DNA of 64,000 bases from Polaromonas sp. (GTDB lineage: Bacteria > Pseudomonadota > Gammaproteobacteria > Burkholderiales > Burkholderiaceae_C), in assembly GCF_030689685.1 (NCBI RefSeq), contig NZ_JAUYEY010000046.1, positions 50,040 through 114,039 of the forward strand. Direction: 5' to 3'. Below, piece after piece: positions 16,125 through 25,947 of this stretch. Position 1 is the stretch's first letter; every line of letters begins with the position of its first letter. The notes under the pieces are model-generated. The model did no database searches and was not told the origin of the DNA. It was given only the letters and a program-made list of their open reading frames with translations. A program made the translations under genes and the position numbers.

Positions 16125-16901
16125 TTACTTGGCAGGCTGGATGTCAGTCACAACAATGGCCTCGCCAGACTTTTCTGCCTTGAAGCGAATCTTGTCGTCA
16201 ACTTTTGCCTTACCCAGCAAGGCGGCGTCCTTGACCTGAAACACCATGGTCATGCCCGGCATGTCAAGGTTTTTGATCTCGCCGTGTTTGATGGTGATTT
16301 TTTTGTTGTCCATATCAACCTTGCGGACTTCGCCGTCAGCCATGTCGGAGCGAGCCGCCATCATGGTCTCTTTCTTGACATCGGCCGCCGCCACGGTCAC
16401 GACTGCGGGTGAGGCTGCTTGTGCAGAACTGGCGCCACCCGCTACATTGATCAGGCCTTTCATACCCGCGTCATAGTGGCCGGGCTGTAGGCAGGCAAAG
16501 TCCACTTTCCCCGCCTTGGTGAATTGCCAGATAATCTCACCGGTTTTCCCCGGTGCGACTGTGACCATGCTGGCATCGGCGTGCTCCATCTCGGGATTTT
16601 TCTTCATGACTTCATAGTGCTCCTTGAGGTCCTTTTGGGTACCCAACACCATTTCGTGCTTGACCTTGCCGGAGTTCTTTACGACGAAGCGGATAGTTTC
16701 ACCCTGTTTGACCTTGAAGTTTGAAGCGTGAAAGCGCATGTCGTCTTTCATGTCGACGGTGACTGTGCGCGTCACCTTGGATGTGGCGCCAGGCTTGCCA
16801 ATCGCGCTATCGTCGTGATTGCCCGCATGGCTGCCGGCCGCCATGGCGGACAAAGAAAGCAAGACGCTGGTCAGCGTGAGCAGGATGTCTCGTGATTTCA
16901 T
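16125..16901 (-). CDS. Cupredoxin-CusF fusion, periplasmic copper-binding protein
   Basis: A 258-residue exported protein with two metal-binding modules. After the signal peptide (ILLTLTSVLLSLSAMAAG), residues ~45-150 form a cupredoxin-like domain (MRFHASNFKVKQGETIRFVV; HEMVLGT; WQFTKAGKVDFACLQPGHYD), with Cys, His and Met ligands. A linker of ~30 residues leads to a CusF domain at ~185-258 (ADGEVRKVDMDNKKITIKHG; NLDMPGMTMVFQV). Elsewhere in this window these modules are separate genes (29194-29688 and 28332-28682). The start is at 16901; the upstream in-frame ATG at 16994 precedes the signal peptide. It is divergent from the response regulator gene, sharing the box at 17112-17129. Confidence 0.9.
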   Translation of the reverse strand: MKSRDILLTLTSVLLSLSAMAAGSHAGNHDDSAIGKPGATSKVTRTVTVDMKDDMRFHASNFKVKQGETIRFVVKNSGKVKHEMVLGTQKDLKEHYEVMKKNPEMEHADASMVTVAPGKTGEIIWQFTKAGKVDFACLQPGHYDAGMKGLINVAGGASSAQAASPAVVTVAAADVKKETMMAARSDMADGEVRKVDMDNKKITIKHGEIKNLDMPGMTMVFQVKDAALLGKAKVDDKIRFKAEKSGEAIVVTDIQPAK

Positions 16902-17111
16902 GGAAAACCTTTCAATGGTGGTGTTCGAAGAAGTAATCAGTCCTGCATATTTGCCCAAGGACAAGTTCAAAATGGATGTGAATTTTCCGACCATTTCCGG
17001 AGCGCCTGTTATCCGTTTCGATTTTTAGAAAATCGCGTCCGTAAAGCTGAAAATCCATCACATTACGAACGATAGTTTAGATAACCATCCCCGACGCCAG
17101 ACCCACCACGG

Positions 17112-17129
17112 GATTACAAATCTGTAATC
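17112..17129. promoter_or_regulatory. CopR-type operator palindrome
   Basis: Perfect inverted repeat GATTACA-AATC-TGTAATC, 7-base arms and a 4-base spacer. It lies 41 bp before the response regulator start and 211 bp before the divergent cupredoxin-CusF gene. Its form is that expected for an OmpR-family metal regulator (CopR/CusR/CzcR) dimer site. Degenerate versions with identical spacing occur at 26642-26659 and 19686-19703. Confidence 0.7.
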
Positions 17130-17169
17130 TTCCAGAGCGCACAATTGAAGCTATGCAAATAAAAATACC

Positions 17170-17859
17170 ATGCGTCTTCTGGTGATCGAGGACGAGATTA
17201 AGTTGGCCGGATACCTGCGCCAGGGCCTCACCGAAAACGGTTATGTCGTCGACGTCGCGCACAACGGCATCGATGGGAGGCATCTCGCAGTCAGCGGCGA
17301 CTACGACCTGATTCTTCTGGACGTGATGCTTCCCGGCATGGATGGCTTTGGGGTGCTTGAAGCTATCCGAAAAAACAAGTCGGTACCCGTGTTGATTCTC
17401 ACCGCTAGAGACCAGGTGGAAGACCGGGTGCGAGGCTTGCATGACGGTGCCGACGACTACTTGATCAAACCGTTTGCATTTTCCGAGTTGCTGGCCCGTG
17501 TCCTGGCGCTGCTGCGTCGCGGCATGGGCCATGCATCGGCAGAGGCTACGGTTTTAGCGTTGGGGGATCTGCAGCTCGACCTTGTCAAGCGCAAGGCAAT
17601 GCGCGCCGGCGAACGACTTAGCCTTACGGCCAAGGAGTTTAATTTGCTGACGCTCTTGCTTCGTCGACAGGGGCAAATTCTTTCTCGGACTACCCTTGCG
17701 GAGCAGGTCTGGGACATGAATTTTGACAGCGATACCAACGTGGTGGAGGTCGCCGTTCGGCGCCTTCGAGCCAAGCTCGACGATCCCTTCCCTGCCAAGC
17801 TGTTGCATACGGTCCGCGGCATGGGTTATGTGCTGGAAGCGCGCGATTTAATCGCTTGA
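17170..17859 (+). CDS. OmpR-family response regulator (CopR/CusR-like)
   Basis: A 229-residue regulator: receiver domain with acidic pocket (IEDE), phospho-acceptor D51 in [14 protein letters not shown] and Lys in LIKPFAF, then a winged-helix DNA-binding domain (ETVRGMGY-like segment [11 protein letters not shown]). The family call is secure. Copper or heavy-metal signalling is inferred from the kinase type and the divergent copper-binding gene. Its stop overlaps the kinase start by 4 bp. Autoregulation is likely through the palindrome at 17112-17129. Confidence 0.92.
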   Translation: MRLLVIEDEIKLAGYLRQGLTENGYVVDVAHNGIDGRHLAVSGDYDLILLDVMLPGMDGFGVLEAIRKNKSVPVLILTARDQVEDRVRGLHDGADDYLIKPFAFSELLARVLALLRRGMGHASAEATVLALGDLQLDLVKRKAMRAGERLSLTAKEFNLLTLLLRRQGQILSRTTLAEQVWDMNFDSDTNVVEVAVRRLRAKLDDPFPAKLLHTVRGMGYVLEARDLIA

Positions 17860-19223
17860 ATCTGATGAGGCCCCAGTTGTCTTCGATCGCGGCAAGTCTG
17901 GCGCTGTCGCTTGCAGGCGTTACAGCCGTGACGTTTCTTGCAGCTGGGGTCGCCATTTATTGGGGAGTGGCATACACCCTGGAGCAAACCGCTCGCGAAG
18001 AGATAGTCGGTAAATTACGCATCGTGCAGCATTTTGTTGACGAAGTCGCTCAGGACGGCAATCTTGAAGCCTTGCGTCATCACATCGACGATGTGATGAC
18101 GGGGCACGGTGAATTGACGGTTTGGCTTCTGAATGACAGGGATGAGGTCGTTCACGGAGGTCTCGGATTGCCGGTAAGGCAACTGCGCGAAGGTGACTTT
18201 GAAGTGCGGACGGTTTCAGGCAAGAAAATGGCCTTCATGCGTACGCCCTTGCAGAATACGGGTTCCCTGCAACTTCGCACGGTTGTTATCGCACTGGACC
18301 TGGCCCCGCGCGCCAGACTGCTGCGTGCGCTGCTCTACCTGATGTTGACGGCCGGCTCACTCGCCATGCTGCTTATTTTTGCGCTGAGCTTGCAGGCGAC
18401 CCGGCACGGGTTGCGGCCCATAGGCCGCCTGTCCCGGCAGGCTGCGATGATCGCACCGAGCTCACTCGCACTGCGCTTAGATCTCAGCGGAATCGCTCGC
18501 GAGCTGGAAGAATTGGCTCAAGCATTCAACGGCGTCCTCGACCGGCTGGAGTCGGCCTACCAGCAAATGAGATCATTTAACGCAGATGTGGCGCATGAGT
18601 TGCGCACGCCCTTGGCTACCCTGATCAGCGGAACCCAGTTGGCGCTGTCGGCAAATCGGCCGCAGACGCATCTGCGAGCAACTCTTGAATCCAATCTGGA
18701 GGAGCTGGAAGGCCTCAAATCGCTAGTAAACGACATGATGTTTCTGGCCCATGCAGATCATGGCGCTGTTGTTCAGGACCTGATCCATACCAACCTGAGG
18801 CCCGAGGTTCAGAAGGTGTGTGAGTTTTATGATGCGCTTCTTGAAGACTCTGGGCTTAAGGCTGTCATTGAAGGTCGAGCTACCGCACGCTGCTCACCCG
18901 CACTGATGCGCCGAGCGATTTCGAACCTGTTATCGAATGCGATTAAGTTCACTGCGCCGGGTGAATCCATTAAGCTGTCTTTGACTAACCAGGGGCACAT
19001 CGCTGAGATAGCGGTTGCCAATCCGGGTCCACCCATTCCGGTCGAGACGCAGGAACGGATGTTTTCTCGTTTCTATCAAGCCGATCCGGCGCGCGTTCGG
19101 TCGGGCGACAGTCATGGCTTGGGTCTTGCCATAGTCAGCGCTATCGCCACGATGCACGGAGGTCGGGCGTTCTGTGAAAGCGCTGACGGCATGACACGTG
19201 TGGGCATTCGCATCCCGCAGTAG
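17856..19223 (+). CDS. Heavy-metal sensor histidine kinase (CusS/CopS-like)
   Basis: A 455-residue membrane kinase. Two transmembrane helices (about 10-35 and 160-185) bracket a ~120-residue periplasmic sensor, followed by a HAMP region, the H-box [12 protein letters not shown] (H247), an N-box ([14 protein letters not shown]) and a glycine-rich ATP lid ([14 protein letters not shown]). This layout matches CusS/CopS heavy-metal kinases. Partner of the preceding regulator, with which it is translationally coupled. Confidence 0.92.
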   Translation: MNLMRPQLSSIAASLALSLAGVTAVTFLAAGVAIYWGVAYTLEQTAREEIVGKLRIVQHFVDEVAQDGNLEALRHHIDDVMTGHGELTVWLLNDRDEVVHGGLGLPVRQLREGDFEVRTVSGKKMAFMRTPLQNTGSLQLRTVVIALDLAPRARLLRALLYLMLTAGSLAMLLIFALSLQATRHGLRPIGRLSRQAAMIAPSSLALRLDLSGIARELEELAQAFNGVLDRLESAYQQMRSFNADVAHELRTPLATLISGTQLALSANRPQTHLRATLESNLEELEGLKSLVNDMMFLAHADHGAVVQDLIHTNLRPEVQKVCEFYDALLEDSGLKAVIEGRATARCSPALMRRAISNLLSNAIKFTAPGESIKLSLTNQGHIAEIAVANPGPPIPVETQERMFSRFYQADPARVRSGDSHGLGLAIVSAIATMHGGRAFCESADGMTRVGIRIPQ

Positions 19224-19233
19224 TCCGGAAGGT

Positions 19234-19563
19234 TTAGTAGGAAAACTCGCCGCGCGGAATCAGGCCTGCTCGATTGGCCGTTAATGCTTCATTGCGCACT
19301 TGGTCGCGCAACTTGCCCGGTCCTGTCGAGGGTGTCGGCATGGGTACCCCCAAACGTGCCCAAAAATCCCATCGAGGGGATTTCATGGCGGCTTCCAACT
19401 CTGCCCGAACTTCTGCGCGGGACTTCCCTGGCTTTGCATGATCGGGATGAGAGACGTAACCCATCTCCGTGTCCGCAGGGTGAATAATTCCTGCGGATGC
19501 GGCCAGTGGTGCGCCAGACAAGACCGCAAGGGCGGTGATAAGCGCAAGTTTTTGAGCAGACAT
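19234..19563 (-). CDS. DUF4148-type small exported protein
   Basis: A 109-residue protein with signal peptide (LALITALAVLSGAPLAASA) and a short mature part containing SRAEVRAELEAA, the DUF4148 signature common in Burkholderiales. Function unknown. The start at 19563 was chosen because the signal peptide begins there. It is convergent with the kinase gene (10 bp between stops). A degenerate copy of the CopR-type palindrome lies 120 bp upstream, so it may belong to the same regulon. Confidence 0.8.
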   Translation of the reverse strand: MSAQKLALITALAVLSGAPLAASAGIIHPADTEMGYVSHPDHAKPGKSRAEVRAELEAAMKSPRWDFWARLGVPMPTPSTGPGKLRDQVRNEALTANRAGLIPRGEFSY

Positions 19564-19685
19564 GATGACTTCCTCTTCAGGCACAAGCACCGCGCTGGGG
19601 ACCATCCTTTGCGTCAGTGTGCCGGGCTATTGACCAGCATGTAGTGGACTTTAGAAAAAGTACCCGCACAAAACTCTGATCGCCA

Positions 19686-19703
19686 GATTACATCTTGGTA
19701 ACC
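19686..19703. promoter_or_regulatory. Degenerate CopR-type box
   Basis: GATTACA-TCTT-GGTAACC keeps the first half-site of the 17112-17129 palindrome exactly and 5 of 7 bases of the second, with the same 4-base spacer. It lies upstream of the DUF4148 gene. Weak evidence because only two related sequences support it. Confidence 0.35.
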
Positions 19704-19720
19704 TAAGCCTTTGCGACCAA

Positions 19721-19750
19721 AAAAAACCCCGCGAAAGCGGGGCTTTTAAA
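19721..19750 (-). terminator. Rho-independent terminator of the porin gene
   Basis: Read on the minus strand: stem GCCCCGC/GCGGGG (19727-19732 with 19737-19742) with a TTTC loop, followed by an eight-T run. It sits about 80 bp past the porin stop, in the correct orientation to end that transcript. Confidence 0.85.
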
Positions 19751-19827
19751 ATTTTCCGAAGTCTGGCTTTTTTTGAAATCGCGTTCATGTAGCTGGAGCT
19801 ACTGTCGCGAGATCGGCGCTGGTGCTA

Positions 19828-20841
19828 TCAGAAGTTGTGCCGCATGCCGAACTCGTAGCCGGAAGAGGTGCCGCCGGCGGTGATGCCGGGAGTGCCGCCT
19901 GCGAGGGCAAAGGTTGCTCCGCCCTTGTTCGAGATACGTGAGGTGGTAGCGTACAACGCGGTGCGCTTGGACAGGTTGTGCACATAGCCCAAAGCCAGCA
20001 TGTTTGCGTCGCTTGCGTTGTACGCAGCGGTGCCGCCAGTCGCGTCCGAGCGAAGGTAGGACGCACGGATCTGATGAGCGCCGAGCGGAACGGTCACACC
20101 AAGCAGGAAGCGATTTTCCTTCAGAGTCAGCAGTCTGTCGCTGTAGTAGTGGCCCATCAGCGTAGCAACTCCAAAGTTATACGAACCAGCAATACCAGAG
20201 GTCGTGAATTTGCCGCCAACAACATTGGTCGTGCCGTAAGAGCCTGACACGCTGACTGGCCCGGCCGCATAGCTCAGGCGTGTGCCTGAGTAGCGATTGA
20301 CGTTGTTCACGCCGCTCTCGTCCGGGGCGACCATGATCTGGCCCTGGAAGCCGCTGAGGTTGGGGGTGAAATACGAAACAGCGTTGTCGGAGCGGAAGAA
20401 GGTCGTCTGGGCGGCATAACGTGCCACGTTGGCCGACCCGCCCAAGCCGATCACGCCGAACGGATCGTAGAGGTAGGTGTGCGCGCCCGAGGGAGTCAGG
20501 TCCCGGCCTAATCGAACCTCACCAAAGTTACCCATCAAGCTCACCGTTGAGCGGCGGGCGAAGAGCTTCCCGTTCGCATTTGTCGTGCCGGTGTCGATGT
20601 TGAGGTCCGACTCAAGCCAGAAACCGGCCTTCAGGCCACCCCCCAGGTCTTCGACGCCACGGAAGCCAAAGCGGCCGCTGGACAGGCCACTGTTGCTCAG
20701 CGTGGTGTTGCTGGCAACGCCGCTGTTGCTGACGTTGCGAATGTTGGTATCAACGACACCAAATAGCGTTACTGAAGATTGTGCGCTGGCCGTACCCGCC
20801 GCTAGGGCAAGCAATGCCGCCGCTGTTGCGATGTGCTTCAT
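19828..20841 (-). CDS. Gram-negative trimeric porin (Bordetella type)
   Basis: A 337-residue outer-membrane protein with signal peptide (HIATAAALLALAAGTASA) and the opening QSSVTLFGVVDTNIRNV. It also has SGRFGFRGVEDLGGGLKAGF and ARRSTVSLMGNFGEVRLGR, all typical of 16-strand betaproteobacterial porins. The C-terminus ends GYEFGMRHNF with terminal Phe as needed for BAM-mediated assembly. General diffusion channel; no metal specificity implied. Confidence 0.95.
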   Translation of the reverse strand: MKHIATAAALLALAAGTASAQSSVTLFGVVDTNIRNVSNSGVASNTTLSNSGLSSGRFGFRGVEDLGGGLKAGFWLESDLNIDTGTTNANGKLFARRSTVSLMGNFGEVRLGRDLTPSGAHTYLYDPFGVIGLGGSANVARYAAQTTFFRSDNAVSYFTPNLSGFQGQIMVAPDESGVNNVNRYSGTRLSYAAGPVSVSGSYGTTNVVGGKFTTSGIAGSYNFGVATLMGHYYSDRLLTLKENRFLLGVTVPLGAHQIRASYLRSDATGGTAAYNASDANMLALGYVHNLSKRTALYATTSRISNKGGATFALAGGTPGITAGGTSSGYEFGMRHNF

Positions 20842-21200
20842 AGTGTTCCTGATCCTTTGATTGGTTGAAGTTAGTAGTGCCTCGATGTGAGCGCACCACG
20901 AAAGTCACTTTATGAAGAACAGTGCCGATCAACACTCTCGATTTCGCAAAGGGATGGGTAACGCATGCAGCCCCCCCAGTAAATTCATCTTCCTTGTTTC
21001 GCAACTGCAACAAGGGAGTGAAAGACGGTAGAGCGGCCGGCGACAACGGCTGAAACATTGCTGCTCTGCAATGTTTCGGCAATCTTTTTGTTGGTGTTGA
21101 CTTTTTATCCTTCGTGCAACAAGTCCGGCGCCTGCTTGCAAGGAAAACAGGAGAAATAGCCCGCTACTCGTTTCATCTGCAATACAACAAGGAGACCGGC
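20842..21200. other. Intergenic region between divergent porin and Sel1 genes
   Basis: No coding sequence was recognised in these 359 bp. It should contain the porin promoter (left) and the Sel1 gene promoter (right). Its main feature is the terminator-like hairpin at 21049-21090, described separately. Confidence 0.6.
21049..21090 (+). terminator. Terminator-like hairpin upstream of the Sel1-repeat gene
   Basis: Arms GCTGAAACATTGC (21049-21061) and GCAATGTTTCGGC (21068-21080), 12 of 13 paired with one G-T, loop TGCTCT, followed by AATCTTTTTG. On the plus strand this is a strong intrinsic terminator shape, yet no gene precedes it. It could end a small RNA starting in the 20842-21048 stretch or act as a leader attenuator of the gene at 21201. 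Confidence 0.6.
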
Positions 21201-22748
21201 ATGCGAAGGCAAGACATTCAATTGAGAGCTCTCGCCAGAAGCGGCGACATTGGTGCGCGACTGGAGGTCGGGCGTCGCTATTTGCTGGGCGTTGAAGGTT
21301 TTCCCAAGCACTCATCAACTGGCATTGACTATCTCACTCACCCCAGTGCTTGCGACTTGTCAGGAGCACGCATTCTTATTGCGGAATGTCTGCCTTTAGA
21401 TGAATTGCTGCTTTTGGGTCAGCAAGAGTCTCTTCGTATGGCTGCACTTTCCGGCAGTGCGTTGGCACAACTGAAGTTCGGCACCTACCTGTTAACCCAC
21501 ACCGGGAGGGAAACAGAAGCTGCAGCGTATTACGCGCGCGCGGCGGCAGGCGAGGCGTGTGCAGCCAGCGCACTCGCCATCTGTGAGTCCGCCAGCGATA
21601 GTGAGCGTCTACCGAAAATCCTGCGCTTGCTGACGGACGACAAGAAGGAGAACGGCTGTGCCATTGCAGAGTTTGCAGCGCGGGAAGCACAGGCGCAGGG
21701 AGACCTGCCTCGCCTGCGGCTGTGTGTGCATGCTGTGATTCGGCTGATGTCAAAACCGACAAGTGCAATATCCAAACTTGTCGTTGCGATGGTTCGAATG
21801 GCAGAGCGCACTGATGAGTCGCTGAAAGGCATGCCAGTTGAATTCGTTCAGGCAAGCCTGGAAATGCAAAACGGACAGGGAAATCCGGATGCGACCTACG
21901 CGCTTGGGCGCGCGCTGTCCGGAATCGCCTGTGGGTCTCTTCAACCTTCGAGCCTCGCCGAGAGCCCGAACCTTCGCAAGGGAACTGCATTGCTGCTGCG
22001 GGCGGCAGACGCCGGCCAGAACGAGGCATGGCTGCATTTGTACAAGCTGAACTCAGACCACCGATGTTCTGTCGCCAACCCCCAAATGGCCAGATTCTTT
22101 CTTGAAAAGGCCGCAGAACGCGGGCAGGCTGAGGCGCAACGCAAACTTGGCGCCTTGATGCTGCGCGAAGCCGGATCGATCACGGAGTCCGAACAAGCAA
22201 TTTGTTGGCTTTACCGCGCGGCACGCGAGGGTGACTTGCACGCAAAGCAGCTATTGAACTCCCTGGTGTTGCCTGTATCAGGCAGCGATCATGAGGCCAA
22301 GGTCGCTGTGGATGAACTCGATCATTCTGATCCATGGTTGGCCGCGCGGCTGCGTTTGGCCAGGCATTTCGGTCTAACCAAGCTCGAGGCCTTGGCAGTG
22401 GACCCCGCAGAGGGAAAAAGGACATGGGGCCTGGTTGTGGGCCCCAATCCCTTCATCGTGCAAATTCGCTTGGCGGCTCCACGTGCCATTCCGGCATTGA
22501 GCGACGCAGCCCTGGTCGACCTGGAACGTGCTGTCACGCTCTTTGGACAATCGCAGCGTAATGGAGGCGACGCAGAAGGTGACTTGCGACGCCGATCACT
22601 GAACCAGCGAAGAGCGTTTGAACGTCATAACTTGCATGAGTCCATGTTCTTCGCAACCGCCAAGTCGACCGTGCTCGATTCCTTTCGGTTGGGTCCAAAG
22701 TGGGCATTTCGCGCGAGGCACAGCCTTCATCTTGCACTCGCTGCATGA
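21201..22748 (+). CDS. Sel1-repeat (TPR-like) protein
   Basis: A 515-residue cytosolic protein built from helical SEL1-type repeats, visible as LAQLKFGTYLLTHTGRE, DATYALGRALSG, MARFFLEKAAERGQAEAQR and ICWLYRAAREGDLHAKQLL. Such repeats mediate protein-protein contacts. The C-terminal ~100 residues lack repeats. The start at 21201 is set by AAGGAG at 21189-21194. No functional partner is evident; it lies next to the orphan response regulator. Confidence 0.78.
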   Translation: MRRQDIQLRALARSGDIGARLEVGRRYLLGVEGFPKHSSTGIDYLTHPSACDLSGARILIAECLPLDELLLLGQQESLRMAALSGSALAQLKFGTYLLTHTGRETEAAAYYARAAAGEACAASALAICESASDSERLPKILRLLTDDKKENGCAIAEFAAREAQAQGDLPRLRLCVHAVIRLMSKPTSAISKLVVAMVRMAERTDESLKGMPVEFVQASLEMQNGQGNPDATYALGRALSGIACGSLQPSSLAESPNLRKGTALLLRAADAGQNEAWLHLYKLNSDHRCSVANPQMARFFLEKAAERGQAEAQRKLGALMLREAGSITESEQAICWLYRAAREGDLHAKQLLNSLVLPVSGSDHEAKVAVDELDHSDPWLAARLRLARHFGLTKLEALAVDPAEGKRTWGLVVGPNPFIVQIRLAAPRAIPALSDAALVDLERAVTLFGQSQRNGGDAEGDLRRRSLNQRRAFERHNLHESMFFATAKSTVLDSFRLGPKWAFRARHSLHLALAA

Positions 22749-22875
22749 ATTCCGCTCTGACGGTCAATAGGCTGTTTGGGCAGACGTCAGTCATCTATCC
22801 CGGTTTCTGCTCAGTGCTAGTGTTGATGCACGACCGGCTCATAGCACAAGTTACAAACCAAAGTATGGCAAAAAA

Positions 22876-23547
22876 ATGAGAATTCTGACGGTTGAAGATG
22901 AACCCAAATTTGCGGACCATGTCATGCAAGCGCTGGTCGAAATTGGGTTTGTCGTTGACATCGCGCGCGACGGAATCGTGGGGAAAAGTATGGCACTGGA
23001 GGGTCGCTATGACCTCATGTTGCTGGATGTCATGCTTCCGGGGATTGATGGCTTCGGTGTTCTGCAAGCGGTGCGTGAAAAGAAAGATTTTCCGATTATT
23101 TTGTTAACTGCACGCGATACGGTGGAGGACCGGGTTAAAGGACTCCAGATGGGCGCAGACGACTACGTGGTCAAACCGTTCGCTCTGCCAGAATTATTGG
23201 CGCGCGTTCAGGCGTTGCTGCGAAGGGGGCACGTTCAAGACCTGACCGTCGTGCAGTTGGGTGACCTGCAGCTGGATCTGGTCAAGCATAGAGTCACCCG
23301 TTCAGGGAGACGACTGGACTTGTCCGCGCAAGACTTCAAGCTTCTTGCCCTTTTTCTTCATCGTCAGGAGCAAGTGCTCTCTCGTACCATTTTGGCGGAG
23401 CAAATATGGGATATTAATTTCGACTGTGACTCCAATGTAGTGGATGTCGCAGTTCGGCGGTTGCGGCAAAAGATTGACGACCCCTTTCCAGTAAAGCTGC
23501 TGCACACGGTTCGAGGTTCGGGGTATGTCATGGAGATGCGGGTGTAG
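22876..23547 (+). CDS. OmpR-family response regulator without adjacent kinase
   Basis: A 223-residue regulator with receiver domain (VEDE; D51 in [20 protein letters not shown]) and winged-helix output domain (VRRLRQKIDDPFPVKLLHTV). It is clearly paralogous to the regulator at 17170-17859 (shared [11 protein letters not shown] ending). The next gene is a convergent methyltransferase and the nearest kinase (24511-25947) is already paired with its own regulator, so this one is an orphan. Its input kinase is unknown. Confidence 0.9.
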   Translation: MRILTVEDEPKFADHVMQALVEIGFVVDIARDGIVGKSMALEGRYDLMLLDVMLPGIDGFGVLQAVREKKDFPIILLTARDTVEDRVKGLQMGADDYVVKPFALPELLARVQALLRRGHVQDLTVVQLGDLQLDLVKHRVTRSGRRLDLSAQDFKLLALFLHRQEQVLSRTILAEQIWDINFDCDSNVVDVAVRRLRQKIDDPFPVKLLHTVRGSGYVMEMRV

Positions 23548-23686
23548 CGATAATGGCTATTCGAAGCAATTGACATGAAGTTCGCATCGCCCTTGGCTGG
23601 CCAACTCGGCCCCTTCGGCTTGTAGAAATTACGCACCACCATCAGTCCGAAATAACTTGACCGCCACAGTCTAATGCCCAGGCTCC

Positions 23687-24430
23687 CTAGATGAAATCCT
23701 TTTGGCAAACAACGATGTAGTGTCGGCACAGCAGGGAGCGGAACGGATAAATGGCGCGTTGCTCCTTCCACGGGATTCTTGAACGACTTAAGTTCATGTA
23801 GAGAAACTGAAAGGGATAGACGAGAAGGGCAAATGGCAACATCAACCAGTCCTTGGGAAGCAGTGATACATACCGCACTTCTCGAATTCGAAAGCCTGCG
23901 TCTTGAAGAATCCTGAGCATGTTGTGAATTGGAATGACCTTCCAGCCCCCCTGCCCCAAAGTAACAAACAAGTGGTACTGCCTGACTTTTCCGAGACAGA
24001 AATATGAGATACGGTCGCGCATAGACACAATGTTGTCGTTGGTAACGACGAAATGTCCGCCATCCCGCAAGTGCTGGTGGCAACTCTCAAAAAATTGGAG
24101 GGTATTGTCAAATTCCATCACTCCGCTGACCGAAAAAATGTAGTCGAACTTATGTCCCGAAAAAACGGTAAAGGGGCGACTAGCGTCTACTGATGCGAAA
24201 TTGCCAGAAGCCAAAGATTCTGGCTTCTTCAAGTCGCATCCCCGCAAGTCAGCGCCAGGAAAGAAACGGCGCAAGGACGAAATCAACTCGCCTTGTCCGC
24301 AAGGAATATCCAGCATGGCGCTGCTCGACAAGTCGTGGCCTGACTTGAGCAGGTACTCGATGACCGCTCTGTGCACCCCGCGACAGGTCATTCCTCGCGG
24401 AATTGAATCTAGGTTTTGGCTTGTTGGCAT
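23687..24430 (-). CDS. Class I SAM-dependent methyltransferase
   Basis: A 247-residue protein with the Rossmann motif I MLDIPCGQGELISSL, motif II-like GADLRGCDL and an acidic stretch, then HQHLRDGGHFVVTND, typical of small-molecule or lipid methyltransferases. The C-terminal third is hydrophobic (LMLPFALLVYPFQFLYMNL), suggesting membrane association. Substrate unknown. It lies between two regulatory genes and shows no link to metals. Confidence 0.8.
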   Translation of the reverse strand: MPTSQNLDSIPRGMTCRGVHRAVIEYLLKSGHDLSSSAMLDIPCGQGELISSLRRFFPGADLRGCDLKKPESLASGNFASVDASRPFTVFSGHKFDYIFSVSGVMEFDNTLQFFESCHQHLRDGGHFVVTNDNIVSMRDRISYFCLGKVRQYHLFVTLGQGGWKVIPIHNMLRILQDAGFRIREVRYVSLLPKDWLMLPFALLVYPFQFLYMNLSRSRIPWKEQRAIYPFRSLLCRHYIVVCQKDFI

Positions 24431-24510
24431 AGGATTAAGACGAAAGAGAGACGATGTTCATAGCTGTGATGGGCGCGAAGATGATAGATATGAAAAGTAT
24501 TGTCAAGATT

Positions 24511-25947
24511 TCAAGGTGCTCCTGAAGGACTAATATCAGTTGCTCGAAACATCAGCGTAAACGTCGTTTCGCCACCTTCCGAACTGCGCGCTTTCACCTG
24601 CCCACTGTGGGCCGCCATGATGGAACGAACAATTGCCAAGCCTAGCCCAGAGCCGCCGTCCAAGCGGGCCCGCCCTGAATCAATTCGGTAAAATCGGTCG
24701 AAAATTCTCGTCAAATGTTCGGGTGCGATGGGTTCACCCTGGTTGGCTACTGCCAATGTGGCATAACCGTCATGCTCACCGATTTCCAGGCGAACGTTCG
24801 AGTTTTCAGCAGCGTGCCGCAACGCGTTAGACAAAAGGTTTGTGATGGCGCGTTGAACCAACAGACGATCTGCTTGAACTGTGGCCGCCCCATCTATAGA
24901 TACGCGCAAATTGCGTTCTTCGGCGACCATCGACAAGTAATCGGCGACCCGAAGCGCTTCCTGACTCAGTTCCACCGGTTCGTGGCGCACAAGCCCCTGG
25001 CCGTGGTCGGCACTAGCGATGAAGAGCATGTCGGCTATGAGGCGGGTTAAGCGTTCAAGTTCTTCGACATTTCCCTCCAGAACTTCCCGAAATTCAGAAA
25101 GGCTGCGCGTGCGGGACAGCGCCACCTGCGTTCTTCCCATCAACGTTGCTACAGGGGTGCGCATTTCGTGGGCGAGTTCACCGGAAAAATCCTGGAGCCG
25201 CCGGTAACCTTCGTCGATGCGCTTCAACATGCTGTTGAATTCTTCCGCGAGTTCGAAGAGCTCGGTAGGCAAGCCGGAGGAAGATATTCGTTGACTGAGC
25301 GACTGCGTACCTACGGAGGCCGCCAAGCGCCGGAACCGCCTCAGCGGTGCCAGGCTCGTCCGTGCGATCAGCCAGGAACCTAGCGCGACGACGAGCAGCA
25401 TCAGGGGCCAGCCAACCAAGCTCGTCTTGACGAAACCGGCTAACAGACGGTTGTCTTGCCGTCGGTCCAGTGACAGGTAATACCGGATCATGCGCCCGTC
25501 GGCGAGCGGCGCGCTTGCGCTGACGGTCCTCAATTGCGCACCGGTTGAGGCTGTCCACAGATGAACCGAATCAGCGTTGGCCGGCGCTGGGGCCAGCGCG
25601 GGCAGTGATTGCTCCGCGATCAGGGAAAAGCTCAAAATATTTTGCCCCGTGCTTGAATCTACCAATGCGAGGTGCAAATCATCATGGCCAATCAGCAAAT
25701 CGCCGAAACGATGTTTGTTCGGACTGATAGCCTCCTGTGACGAGATCTCGGACAGGACATGCTCTAGCAAATCACGCTTGCCCAGCAACTCGACGCTCGA
25801 ACGGGTATCAAGCTGATGCGCGAGCGCATAAAAGCCGATCACGATAGCGCCGCCTGTCATGAGAAATCCAAACAAATAGCTGGCCAAAGCAATCCGCGTC
25901 GCCAGAGATTTTCTCAACCAAAAACCGGAGTTTTGAGCTTGCGTCAC
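24511..25947 (-). CDS. Heavy-metal sensor histidine kinase (CusS-like), second pair
   Basis: A 478-residue kinase: transmembrane helix at ~18-40, periplasmic sensor of ~140 residues, second helix at ~180-200, HAMP, H-box [16 protein letters not shown]-box [14 protein letters not shown] and glycine-rich lid [13 protein letters not shown]. Architecture is that of CusS/CzcS kinases. Its start overlaps the stop of the regulator at 25944 by 4 bp, so both are made together. Confidence 0.92.
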   Translation of the reverse strand: MTQAQNSGFWLRKSLATRIALASYLFGFLMTGGAIVIGFYALAHQLDTRSSVELLGKRDLLEHVLSEISSQEAISPNKHRFGDLLIGHDDLHLALVDSSTGQNILSFSLIAEQSLPALAPAPANADSVHLWTASTGAQLRTVSASAPLADGRMIRYYLSLDRRQDNRLLAGFVKTSLVGWPLMLLVVALGSWLIARTSLAPLRRFRRLAASVGTQSLSQRISSSGLPTELFELAEEFNSMLKRIDEGYRRLQDFSGELAHEMRTPVATLMGRTQVALSRTRSLSEFREVLEGNVEELERLTRLIADMLFIASADHGQGLVRHEPVELSQEALRVADYLSMVAEERNLRVSIDGAATVQADRLLVQRAITNLLSNALRHAAENSNVRLEIGEHDGYATLAVANQGEPIAPEHLTRIFDRFYRIDSGRARLDGGSGLGLAIVRSIMAAHSGQVKARSSEGGETTFTLMFRATDISPSGAP

